From the NCBI GenBank assembly GCA_009835515.1, contig VXXH01000803.1, positions 1-7,203 on the forward strand: 7,203 nt of DNA, read 5' to 3'. The first letter of the stretch is position 1. Every line of letters starts with the position of its first letter. Made by a program: the position numbers and the translations under genes. The stretch comes from Candidatus Poribacteria bacterium (GTDB taxonomy: Bacteria > Poribacteria > WGA-4E > WGA-3G). Shown here one piece after another: positions 1 to 6,431 of this stretch. Under the pieces are notes generated by a model. It worked only from the letters and a program-made list of their open reading frames with translations, had not been told where the DNA came from and searched no databases.

Positions 1-47
1 CTCGTGAGATGGTCTAAAAGTTCGCGTGTGACAATGTGCCAAATCAT
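1..47 (-). CDS. ABC-2 type transporter permease, N-terminal fragment (runs off the window)
   Basis: Only the first 15 codons are present; the gene continues past position 1. The ATG is at 45-47 and the peptide reads MIWHIVTRELLDHLT. It aligns without gaps to the start of the neighbouring permease read from its second Met (MFLTLIRQELLTHLM), sharing the E-L-L-x-H-L core. This amphipathic cytoplasmic lead-in before the first membrane helix is typical of ABC-2 permeases of the NosY/DUF3526 kind. The gene lies 157 bp downstream of the other permease on the same strand. Tandem permease genes of this type commonly work as a pair with one ATPase. No strong ribosome binding site precedes it; the nearest purine-rich stretch (GAGAAC on the minus strand) is the last unit of a heptad repeat. 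The call rests on a very short peptide and strand context, so it is likely but not certain. Confidence 0.66.
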   Translation of the reverse strand, partial: MIWHIVTRELLDHLT

Positions 48-53
48 TTTATT

Positions 54-128
54 AGTTCTCAGTTCTCAGTTTTCAGTTAAGAAATCATCCGTTAATTTTC
101 AGTTATCAGTCATCGGTTATCCGTTAAA
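54..128. repeat. degenerate heptanucleotide tandem repeat
   Basis: Two runs of 7-bp units are visible. The first, 54-81, reads AGTTCTC, AGTTCTC, AGTTTTC, AGTTAAG. The second, 101-128, reads AGTTATC, AGTCATC, GGTTATC, CGTTAAA, possibly preceded by AATTTTC at 94-100. The consensus is about AGTTATC (GATAACT on the minus strand). The phase slips between the runs. A 9-bp direct repeat, ATCCGTTAA, occurs at 87-95 and 119-127. The pattern resembles the short tandemly repeated repetitive (STRR) heptamers known from cyanobacterial genomes. It fills the spacer between two permease genes and ends 6 bp before the ATG of the downstream one. Confidence 0.75.
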
Positions 129-161
129 AGAGAGTTTGACTTAATCAAAACATCTCTTAAC
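123..161. repeat. imperfect inverted repeat / hairpin
   Basis: The segment folds into a stem of about 15 base pairs around a 5-nt loop (CTTAA, 140-144). TTTGA (135-139) pairs with TCAAA (145-149), G134 with C151, AAGAGA (128-133) with TCTCTT (153-158), and GTT (123-125) with AAC (159-161). The bulges are A126-A127, A150 and A152. No T-run follows on either strand, so it is not a classic intrinsic terminator. It could be an RNA-stabilising or attenuating hairpin between the two permease genes, or a remnant of a small palindromic repeat. A second inverted pair, TCAGTTAAGA (73-82) and TCTTAACTGA (155-164), would compete with it. Confidence 0.55.
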
Positions 162-183
162 TGACGACTCTCACTACGAGGCA

Positions 184-197
184 AATTGATAATTGAT
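184..197. repeat. two-unit heptamer repeat (AATTGAT)2
   Basis: AATTGAT occurs twice in direct tandem, followed by AAC, just downstream of the permease stop codon. It has the same 7-bp period as the longer array at 54-128 but a different unit. Two units alone could arise by chance; the nearby heptads make it more credible. Confidence 0.5.
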
Positions 198-204
198 AAC
201 TATT

Positions 205-1773
205 CTACACTTCGATTTTGATAAAAATCAAAAATGTTGCCATGAACAGAACGAGATTGGTGCATAACAATAGCAGCAATGCGGGCAAGGCACGTTGTGC
301 GTTAATGCCGACATCTGCACGCTCAAAACGAAAGCCGGGCAAAATCGACCAGTCTATGGGACTTTGTTGATTCGGAGCAAACCACTGCAGACTCGCGAAG
401 GCATCTCTGTCATGAAAGGTGTCAATGAGGGTACGTCGGTATGCCTGCGCTGTTTGGATATAATCCACCATGCCGTCTAAATCGGTGCCTGCCCATGCGG
501 CGGTAGCAAACGTGTAGAGACTCGCTGGACTGAGTTTCATGAGACGTTCATCCCACTGTGCTTGCCGGACAGATGTCTGCGTCACCAGTTGCTGACCGAC
601 GAAACCGACTTTTTCGGCACTCCGGATTTGCAGTGGCGCGGCGAATGCATAATAACGGCGGAAGTGTGGCACTAAAGGGTGTGCTGTATTTTTCAATTCA
701 AGATTAACTCGTGGGAAGTCCCCGAGGAGGAAATATCCGGCTCCACTAAAGAGATCTGAAATCCCTTCGGTTTTTCCAAAAACCGGCGGCTCTCCCTTAA
801 GCGGACTACTCACCAAGAATCGATCTCGTTCTCTATCTGCCTCTCCCCGAAGTTGTGTTATCCGCTGATCAACGGATCTTTTTTTTGCACGCATGTCGCC
901 CACTGGATTCAGGGCAAAGCGGCTCCAGTTTGGATAGACAAGTACCAAAACTACGTATATGAACATGCAGAGCATCAGAGACGTGGCAGCCCGGCGGGTT
1001 GTTGTGGAAATGAGCAAACCGATCAGGTAGAAAACCGACAGGTAGACGATTGTTGTCAAAACAATGCCGCCAATTCGCAGAAAATCATCCGTACTGAATT
1101 GCACAGAACGCGCGAAGGAACACTGAATCAGGGCAAGCAGCAGACTTATCAACACCGGGAGCAATAGGCAAACCATCGCCGCAATATATTTGGCAAGCAA
1201 GACCTTCCCTCGCCCGACGGGGTGCGAGAGCACCAAACGCAAGGTACCGGTTTCCCAATCTCCTGCAATGGCATCATAAGCAAAAAGCAGGGAGAGTAGA
1301 CTCAACACAACTTGGAAGATAAAGACAAGATCTATCTGTGAAAAGAGATGCAGATATGGGTTATTTAAACCGAGCGGTGCCCCGGGGCTTGAGAGGGACG
1401 GGACGCTGCCAAACACCCACTGTTCTTCTGCTGGTATAACATCAACTATGGGATTTGAGAGGGTTGGTAAACTGTCAAACGCTATGTAAATATCATTGCC
1501 AAAAAGCGTTTCTAAGCCAGCACTAAAGAGACTCAGGGGATTGGGAGGACGCTGAACCTTCAACTTTAAGACCGAATAGGTAGGTGTCGTGGCGATGCCC
1601 TCTTGATTCACTGCTTCTCTCTGACTATAATCGGCGAGACGCTCTTCATGCACACCAATCAAAACAAATGTATTGGCAACAACAAGTAAGAGTGTAATGA
1701 TAACCGCAGCAAAAAAACGCGCGCTCATCAGATGAGTCAAAAGTTCTTGGCGTATCAGGGTTAGGAACATCAT
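205..1773 (-). CDS. ABC-2 type transporter permease (DUF3526-like)
   Basis: A 522-residue integral membrane subunit of an ABC transporter. A short cytoplasmic N-terminus precedes a first helix at about 20-40. A large, probably extracytoplasmic, domain spans about 41-145. Helices follow at about 146-166, 195-215, 235-255 and 262-282, then a second large domain (about 283-494) and a last helix at 495-518. The cytoplasmic segment at about 167-194 (D-A-I-A-G-D-W-E-T-G-T-L-R-L, then S-H-P-V-G-R-G-K) is the hallmark coupling region of this family. No ATP-binding motifs are present, so a separate ATPase is needed; its usual partner is not directly upstream. The first ATG follows the TAA of the dioxygenase gene with no gap and in the same frame. 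No clear Shine-Dalgarno sequence is visible, so translation probably depends on coupling. The second ATG (1768-1770) aligns better with the N-terminus of the neighbouring permease. Substrate unknown. Confidence 0.87.
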   Translation of the reverse strand: MMFLTLIRQELLTHLMSARFFAAVIITLLLVVANTFVLIGVHEERLADYSQREAVNQEGIATTPTYSVLKLKVQRPPNPLSLFSAGLETLFGNDIYIAFDSLPTLSNPIVDVIPAEEQWVFGSVPSLSSPGAPLGLNNPYLHLFSQIDLVFIFQVVLSLLSLLFAYDAIAGDWETGTLRLVLSHPVGRGKVLLAKYIAAMVCLLLPVLISLLLALIQCSFARSVQFSTDDFLRIGGIVLTTIVYLSVFYLIGLLISTTTRRAATSLMLCMFIYVVLVLVYPNWSRFALNPVGDMRAKKRSVDQRITQLRGEADRERDRFLVSSPLKGEPPVFGKTEGISDLFSGAGYFLLGDFPRVNLELKNTAHPLVPHFRRYYAFAAPLQIRSAEKVGFVGQQLVTQTSVRQAQWDERLMKLSPASLYTFATAAWAGTDLDGMVDYIQTAQAYRRTLIDTFHDRDAFASLQWFAPNQQSPIDWSILPGFRFERADVGINAQRALPALLLLLCTNLVLFMATFLIFIKIEV

Positions 1774-2574
1774 TTAAGTTAAAAATTCATTAGGAATCGT
1801 TGTACTGGGGTAGTCCTTGTTTTCATCTCGATTCAAAATGGGTTCAGGGATGTCGTCATTCCAATAGTCTGGAATAGTGTTTGGACGGCGAATCCATACG
1901 AGAAGCATTGTGCGTCTTCTGTGCGTATGGTTTTTTCGCGCCGAATGCAGAAGGCGTGCGTCTCGCATCACTAATGAACCTGCTTTCACACAAACATCCA
2001 TCTGATCGGGATGGTCACTGAACATCACAGAATATTTTTCTTTACCTTCTGATCCTGGCTGTAAAACATTACCTTGTTTGTTTGCATGGAGAAGTTTGTC
2101 GTGCAAATCAATACGCTTGCGATGTGTGCTCGGAATAACCTTTAAACAGCCGTTTTCTGGTGTTGTATCAGTGAGATAATACTTCACAAAGATATCTTGC
2201 GGCCAAGGCGCGCAACTAATTGGATCATTCCAATGGTACCAATCTTGATGCCAATAGAGTGGCGGTGCTCCTGGATCTTTCGTCAGAATAGTGATACCTA
2301 CGGGGACTGTGAAATCGCCAAACCCCATTTCTTCTAATGCTTTGAGAGTGGGTTGCCATTCTAATAGTTTCTGAACGAGCGTATTGTCTTTCCCTGCAAC
2401 AAGTAGATGATGCCCATGGTATCTGGTGTGGTCTGGTGGCACGTGGTTAGCGAGAAGTCGTTCTGATTCGTCTCGAAGTTCCAACAGAAATTCGTCTGTG
2501 AGAATGTTGTCGATGACACAAAAACCATCGCGAATCATTTGCTCGCGTTTTTGTAACGCGACTTCAGAGGTCAT
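1774..2574 (-). CDS. phytanoyl-CoA dioxygenase (PhyH) family protein, copy 1
   Basis: A 266-residue cytoplasmic protein of the Fe(II)/2-oxoglutarate oxygenase superfamily, PhyH branch. The iron-binding facial triad is intact: H109-x-D111 in W-H-Q-D-W-Y-H-W, and H210 in L-L-H-S-A-R. R221, eleven residues after the distal His, is placed to bind the 2-oxoglutarate carboxylate. N-G-C-L-K-V-I-P (141-148) and the G-S-L-V...D-A-R-L-L-H stretch are characteristic PhyH core strands. The family hydroxylates diverse substrates (fatty acyl-CoAs, antibiotics, osmolytes); this substrate cannot be inferred. The start is supported by GGAG seven bases before the ATG and by exact alignment with the N-terminus of copy 2. 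It lies 45 bp after the ABC exporter gene, and its stop codon abuts the permease start. The least conserved part relative to copy 2 is about 161-187, a likely substrate-facing loop. Confidence 0.92.
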   Translation of the reverse strand: MTSEVALQKREQMIRDGFCVIDNILTDEFLLELRDESERLLANHVPPDHTRYHGHHLLVAGKDNTLVQKLLEWQPTLKALEEMGFGDFTVPVGITILTKDPGAPPLYWHQDWYHWNDPISCAPWPQDIFVKYYLTDTTPENGCLKVIPSTHRKRIDLHDKLLHANKQGNVLQPGSEGKEKYSVMFSDHPDQMDVCVKAGSLVMRDARLLHSARKNHTHRRRTMLLVWIRRPNTIPDYWNDDIPEPILNRDENKDYPSTTIPNEFLT

Positions 2575-2580
2575 TAAAGT

Positions 2581-2586
2581 TCTCCA
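2581..2586 (-). promoter_or_regulatory. ribosome binding site of PhyH copy 1
   Basis: The minus strand reads TGGAGA here. GGAG is separated by seven bases from the ATG at 2572-2574. It confirms that the second dioxygenase has its own translation initiation within the 45-bp gap after the ABC exporter. Confidence 0.7.
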
Positions 2587-2619
2587 TATTTTGTTTAGAC
2601 CTACTCAACAATAAATAAA

Positions 2620-4380
2620 TTATTGCTGTTTTGGATCGTTGGATGCTGCGAATTGTAAGTGATACAACCGAGCATAAAGCCCATCTTGAGTCAGTAGCTC
2701 CTGATGCGTACCTGCTTCCACAATTTTACCGTTTTCCATCGCAAGAATCACATCGGCATTTAGCACGGTAGACAATCGGTGTGCAATCACAAACGAAGTC
2801 CTTCCCTTCATCAACCGCTCTAAGGCTTCCGTAACGACCCGTTCTGTCTCCGAGTCCAGAGCGGAAGTGGCTTCATCTAAAAGGAGAAGTTTCGGATTCC
2901 GAATGAGTACACGAGCGATAGCAATCCGTTGGCGTTCGCCGCCGGAGAGCCTGATACCACGTTCGCCTATCTCCGTGGCGTAGTCATCTTTGAGTTGTGT
3001 GATAAAGCCGTGGGCATTTGCGGCAGTGGCAGCGGCAATAATATCTTCCTGTCTCACGCGCGCTGGGTGTCGTGCCCCCATTCGGATGTTTTCCTCAATT
3101 GAACCTGAGAAGAGGTAAGGGTCTTGAAATACTGTGCCCATCTGGGAGCGCAAGACACGCAAGTTGAGTGTCGAGATATCGTGCGCATCAATATAGATAC
3201 ATCCTTGGGTGGGTTCGTAGAAACGCGGAATGAGGTTGAGGAGTGTGCTTTTCCCCGCACCGCTTGGACCCACAAGTGCAACAAGTTGGCCGGGCTGCAC
3301 CTCAAAGGTAACGTTCTCTAAGACAGGCTCCGTCTCATTATAACCGAAAGTGACATCTTCAAATCTGACCTTCCCCTGCAAGTTAATACCCGTGATACCG
3401 TCTTGGGTTTCAGTCGGGTTTTCCTCAAGGAAAGCGAACACCCGTTTTGCCCCTTCCCCGGCTCGTAGGAGTTTTTGATATTCATTTTGGCATCGATAGA
3501 GTGGAAAGGTGAGGAGATTCAAATAACGGGTTGCCATCCAAAAAAAACCGACACTGATGTCTCCATCGATCACCATTTTCCCGCCGATGAGAAAGAAAAG
3601 CGGATTGCCCAACCAAGAGGCCAGCGGACCGAGTGCTGTCAGTCCTCCGATAACTGCTTGACGGACTTCTGCACGGACAAGGGTGTTTAAGGAACCACCG
3701 ATGAGCCCCATGTCTCGCATTTCATGTCCGAGGGATTTAATCTCTCGCGAGCCCGCAATCCCCTCTTGAAGCCGGGAGGAAATACTTTCTCTTTCCTGTA
3801 AGACCTGCTTTGAAGCGTTTTGCACAGGTCTTCGGAAAAGAACTGGCAGATACACCACAGCGAGCGTAAACGGAATACTAAAAAGACCCAACCACGGATT
3901 CACCCAGAAGACGACCGCCAGGGTGATGACAAATTCAATCCCGCCAGCGACAATCCATCCGCTCGCCAAAATCCCTTCCGCGGCGGACGCTGTATCCGTA
4001 TTGACGTAAGCCATGATCTGTCCCGTTGTGTGGTTATCGTAGAAACGGCACGGCAGAAAGCGCAGATGTTGATAGACCTTCAGTTGCATATCCCGGCGGG
4101 TTTGCCCTGTAATCTTAGACACAAAATATCCCGTTCCAAGACTTGTCAGATAAGTCGTAATGGCAATCCCGAACCACACGCCCACAAGGAGAAATAGATA
4201 GTCAGCATCTTTTTCACCAAAGACGCGATCCAGAAATTGGCCTTCCACCCACGGGGTGAATAGGAAGAGCCCCCGGGACCCCGCATAGACGAGCAGGCAC
4301 AGCAAGGCTAACCCCCAATACGGTTTGAGAGCACCCAACAAGCGGACCGCAATTTTACCACTTCCTAAATCCTGTTCCAT
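2620..4380 (-). CDS. ABC transporter, fused permease and ATP-binding domains (half exporter, MsbA/BmrA type)
   Basis: A type IV-fold ABC exporter of 586 residues, expected to act as a homodimer in the inner membrane. Six membrane helices lie at about 21-44, 61-82, 139-160, 163-182, 242-267 and 275-295. The nucleotide-binding domain has every key motif: A-loop Tyr347, Walker A G-P-S-G-A-G-K-S (371-378), Q-loop Gln419, signature L-S-G-G-E (478-482), Walker B with D502-E503, D-loop S-A-L-D and H-loop His534. It should be fully active in ATP hydrolysis. The frame extends five codons upstream to a TTG at 4393-4395. I chose the ATG at 4378-4380 because AAGG sits eight bases before it, while the TTG lacks a good site. 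It lies between two PhyH paralogues, suggesting export of an oxidised product, but the family also moves lipids, peptides and drugs. Confidence 0.93.
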   Translation of the reverse strand: MEQDLGSGKIAVRLLGALKPYWGLALLCLLVYAGSRGLFLFTPWVEGQFLDRVFGEKDADYLFLLVGVWFGIAITTYLTSLGTGYFVSKITGQTRRDMQLKVYQHLRFLPCRFYDNHTTGQIMAYVNTDTASAAEGILASGWIVAGGIEFVITLAVVFWVNPWLGLFSIPFTLAVVYLPVLFRRPVQNASKQVLQERESISSRLQEGIAGSREIKSLGHEMRDMGLIGGSLNTLVRAEVRQAVIGGLTALGPLASWLGNPLFFLIGGKMVIDGDISVGFFWMATRYLNLLTFPLYRCQNEYQKLLRAGEGAKRVFAFLEENPTETQDGITGINLQGKVRFEDVTFGYNETEPVLENVTFEVQPGQLVALVGPSGAGKSTLLNLIPRFYEPTQGCIYIDAHDISTLNLRVLRSQMGTVFQDPYLFSGSIEENIRMGARHPARVRQEDIIAAATAANAHGFITQLKDDYATEIGERGIRLSGGERQRIAIARVLIRNPKLLLLDEATSALDSETERVVTEALERLMKGRTSFVIAHRLSTVLNADVILAMENGKIVEAGTHQELLTQDGLYARLYHLQFAASNDPKQQ

Positions 4381-4428
4381 TCTCAACACCTTCAATAATC
4401 TTGTCCGCTCGAAACGCTACCCGTTGCT

Positions 4429-4457
4429 ATTATAGTAGATTTCAGAGTATATCTGCA
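4429..4457 (-). promoter_or_regulatory. candidate sigma-70-type promoter for the ABC exporter
   Basis: The minus strand has a perfect TATAAT at 4434-4429. With a 17-bp spacer the -35 position (4457-4452) reads TGCAGA, only three of six matches to TTGACA, so activation or a different -35 preference is possible. A start near 4422 would give a leader of about 40 nt before the ATG at 4380. A small dyad, CAGA-5-TCTG (4443-4455), covers the spacer and -35 edge and could be a regulator site, though it is too short to be sure. The 113-bp gap is the largest between intact genes up to the exporter, fitting an internal promoter. No convincing terminator for the preceding gene was seen in the gap. Confidence 0.5.
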
Positions 4458-4493
4458 GACTTGAAAAACTTTTGCTGTATTGATTCCGCAGGT

Positions 4494-5294
4494 TTAATAC
4501 CGAGTTAAATATTTTCCAGGGATGTTAGATTGCGGATATTCTGCGTTATGGTCACGATTGGTTACAGGTTCAGGAATCTCATCATCCCAATAATCCGGCA
4601 CAGTGTCTGGTCGGCGGTGCCATGCGAGAAGTAGGGTGCGGCGTTCATCAGTATAGTTTTTTCGCGCTGCATGCAAAAGTCTCGCGTCTGTCAAAACCAA
4701 TGAACCTGCGCTAACGCAGACATCCACCTGATCCGGATGGTTATTAAACATAAACGGATAGTCTTCCTCGGCAAACTGAAACCTGTCGTCTAAAATTTCA
4801 CCCTTTTGCACAAGAATATCGTGAAAATCAACCCGTTTGCGATGGGTACCGGGAATGACCTTTAAACAACCGTTTTCCAGAGTTGTGTCGGTAAGATAGT
4901 AGTTGAGAAAAATTTGTTGTGGCCAAGGTGTGCAACTCATCGGATCATCCCAATGGTACCAGTCTTGATGCCAGAAGAGCGGTGGGGCTCCTGGATCCTT
5001 CGTAAGGATGATGATACCACCGAGTGCTGTGAAATCTCCGAATCCGATTGCTTCTAATGCCTTCCGTGAAGGCTGCCACTCTAACAACCTATGTATATGT
5101 TCGTTTTCATCACTACTGACATTTATATAGTGTCCATGGTACATCTGTTTTTCTAATTGTACGTTTCCCGCGATCAGCCGTTCCGATTCATCACGGAGTT
5201 CCTGCAAAAATTCATCTGTGAGAATGTTGTTTATCACACAGAAGCCATCGCGAATCATTTGTTCTCGTTTCTGTAATGCGATCTCGCTGAGCAT
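4494..5294 (-). CDS. phytanoyl-CoA dioxygenase (PhyH) family protein, copy 2
   Basis: A 266-residue Fe(II)/2-oxoglutarate-dependent oxygenase-like protein, paralogous to the gene at 1774-2574 (about 60-65% identity by eye). Iron ligands are H109, D111 (W-H-Q-D-W-Y-H-W) and H208; R219, eleven residues on, is the probable 2-oxoglutarate ligand. Identity is highest over residues 1-40 and 95-155 and in the C-terminal third; about 157-185 diverges, so the copies may prefer different substrates. The frame also has an ATG two codons upstream (5298-5300). I prefer the ATG at 5292-5294: AAGGAA lies six bases before it but touches the upstream ATG, and this start gives the same length and N-terminus as copy 1. 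The gap from the sigma-clamp stop is 27 bp, so co-transcription with that gene is likely. Substrate unknown. Confidence 0.92.
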   Translation of the reverse strand: MLSEIALQKREQMIRDGFCVINNILTDEFLQELRDESERLIAGNVQLEKQMYHGHYINVSSDENEHIHRLLEWQPSRKALEAIGFGDFTALGGIIILTKDPGAPPLFWHQDWYHWDDPMSCTPWPQQIFLNYYLTDTTLENGCLKVIPGTHRKRVDFHDILVQKGEILDDRFQFAEEDYPFMFNNHPDQVDVCVSAGSLVLTDARLLHAARKNYTDERRTLLLAWHRRPDTVPDYWDDEIPEPVTNRDHNAEYPQSNIPGKYLTRY

Positions 5295-5300
5295 TTTCAT

Positions 5301-5306
5301 TTCCTT
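5301..5306 (-). promoter_or_regulatory. ribosome binding site deciding the PhyH copy 2 start
   Basis: The minus strand reads AAGGAA here. It is six bases from the ATG at 5292-5294 but directly adjacent to the ATG at 5298-5300, too close for normal initiation. This favours the shorter product, which matches the start of the paralogue. Confidence 0.65.
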
Positions 5307-5321
5307 TTCAAAGTGAGATGC

Positions 5322-6431
5322 TTAGGAATCCATGAGCATTGTACAGAGGACGCAGATATGTCCTTCCTCACCAATCGGTTTAACAACGAGAGGTTTCATC
5401 GCATTCGTGAACGCCAGCGATACAGACTCCGTTTCAATATGTGAGAGTGTCTCTATGAGCAGCTGCGCATTCAGCCCCATACGGACGCTTCCAGTGCCAG
5501 ACTCGGCTGCTAACGTTCCATCTATTTCGTCTGTCTCAGAGGTCTTCGCCGATATCCGAATCTGTTGCGGATCAATTTCTAAACAGACCAGAGCGTTTTT
5601 CGGATTTGCACGCGAAAAAATTTCACGCGTTGTGTCCATAATAGATGCTTTTGGCACCACGACATGACCCTCAAAAGATTCTGGAATGATCCTATCATAC
5701 TCTGGATATTTAGCGTCCACCAGTCGGGTCGTCAGCGTGGTGTCTGCATCCGCGAAGAGGATTTGGTCTTCAATAAGTGAAATCTTTATCTCTGGGGCGT
5801 TGGCAAAGGCGCGTTCAATTTCTTTGACGGCTTTGAGTGGGACGATGAACCCATCTTTGTCCTCAGATAACTTGAGCGGTTCACAGTGTGCGAGAGCAAG
5901 TTGTATACCATCGGCTCCAACGACTTCGGTTCTATCCTCAAGAAGGTTAAAATAGAGCCCGTTTAGGCAGGTCTGTCGGGCTTTCTTTGTGGGCGCAGCA
6001 AATTCAGTTTTGTGGAGGACAGACCGCAGGGTTTCTCCATCAATAGTGAATGCTGCTGTATCGACAACGGGGAATTGTGGAAACGTTTTGTCGGGAAACC
6101 CAACGATTTTACGAACACTGTCCCCACAGGTAATTTCGACGTGATCGTCTGTTGTCGTTGCAAAGTTTATCAGTTTCTCAGCGGGCCACGTTTTAACAAT
6201 ATCCGCCAATTTTTCGGCAGAGACGAGGATTGATCCCGTTTCTTTGACGGTCCCGTCAACCTTCATTCTGATACCGATTTCCGCATCCGTTGCCATACAC
6301 GCAATCGTGTTCCCCTCCGCTTGGATGAGAACATTTGAGAGAATCGGCTCGGTATTATTTCGCTGGCTCACGATACTCTGTAGTGCTTGTAGGGACGATA
6401 AAAGGTTGTCTCTATCAAAAGTTAACTTCAT
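5322..6431 (-). CDS. dnaN: DNA polymerase III subunit beta (sliding clamp), internal start within the sigma-clamp frame
   Basis: Alternative product of 369 residues starting at the internal ATG 6429-6431, the usual length for bacterial DnaN (about 366-380). The N-terminus M-K-L-T-F-D-R-D-N-L-L matches the canonical DnaN start (E. coli begins M-K-F-T-V-E-R-E-H-L-L). GGAGG lies seven bases before the ATG, the best Shine-Dalgarno match in the window. The clamp hallmark R-L-V-D-A-K-Y-P-E-Y-D-R-I-I-P is at 236-250. The partner-binding pocket looks altered: the usual T-D-G-H-R-L-A reads A-D-G-I-Q-L-A at 173-179, and the C-terminus ends C-T-M-L-M-D-S instead of a M-P-M-R-L-type tail. That suggests a specialised second clamp or a divergent lineage. 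This is a second possible product of the same frame, not a separate gene. Confidence 0.72.
   Translation of the reverse strand: MKLTFDRDNLLSSLQALQSIVSQRNNTEPILSNVLIQAEGNTIACMATDAEIGIRMKVDGTVKETGSILVSAEKLADIVKTWPAEKLINFATTTDDHVEITCGDSVRKIVGFPDKTFPQFPVVDTAAFTIDGETLRSVLHKTEFAAPTKKARQTCLNGLYFNLLEDRTEVVGADGIQLALAHCEPLKLSEDKDGFIVPLKAVKEIERAFANAPEIKISLIEDQILFADADTTLTTRLVDAKYPEYDRIIPESFEGHVVVPKASIMDTTREIFSRANPKNALVCLEIDPQQIRISAKTSETDEIDGTLAAESGTGSVRMGLNAQLLIETLSHIETESVSLAFTNAMKPLVVKPIGEEGHICVLCTMLMDS

Noticed and set aside
54..128. CRISPR array
   Set aside because: The units are 7 bp, directly abutting and degenerate, with no spacers of uniform length and no cas genes nearby.
123..161. The spacer hairpin as an intrinsic terminator for the permease gene
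   Set aside because: No T-run follows the stem on the minus strand, and the stem is AT-rich with three bulges. A role in termination is not supported.
853..1167. Open frame of 104 codons on the plus strand with many Gln, Asn and Arg codons
   Set aside because: Antisense to the membrane helices of the ABC-2 permease; the composition follows from reading hydrophobic codons backwards. No ribosome binding site or domain seen.
3820..4197. Open frame of 125 codons on the plus strand
   Set aside because: It lies wholly inside the ABC exporter gene on the opposite strand. The translation is rich in charged residues with no recognisable motif, typical of an antisense shadow.
4393..4395. TTG as start codon of the ABC exporter
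   Set aside because: No good Shine-Dalgarno precedes it, whereas the ATG five codons later has AAGG at suitable spacing. It remains possible, adding five residues.
5332..5955. Two Ser-rich open frames on the plus strand (5332-5667 and 5686-5955)
   Set aside because: Antisense to the well-conserved clamp coding sequence; no family resemblance.
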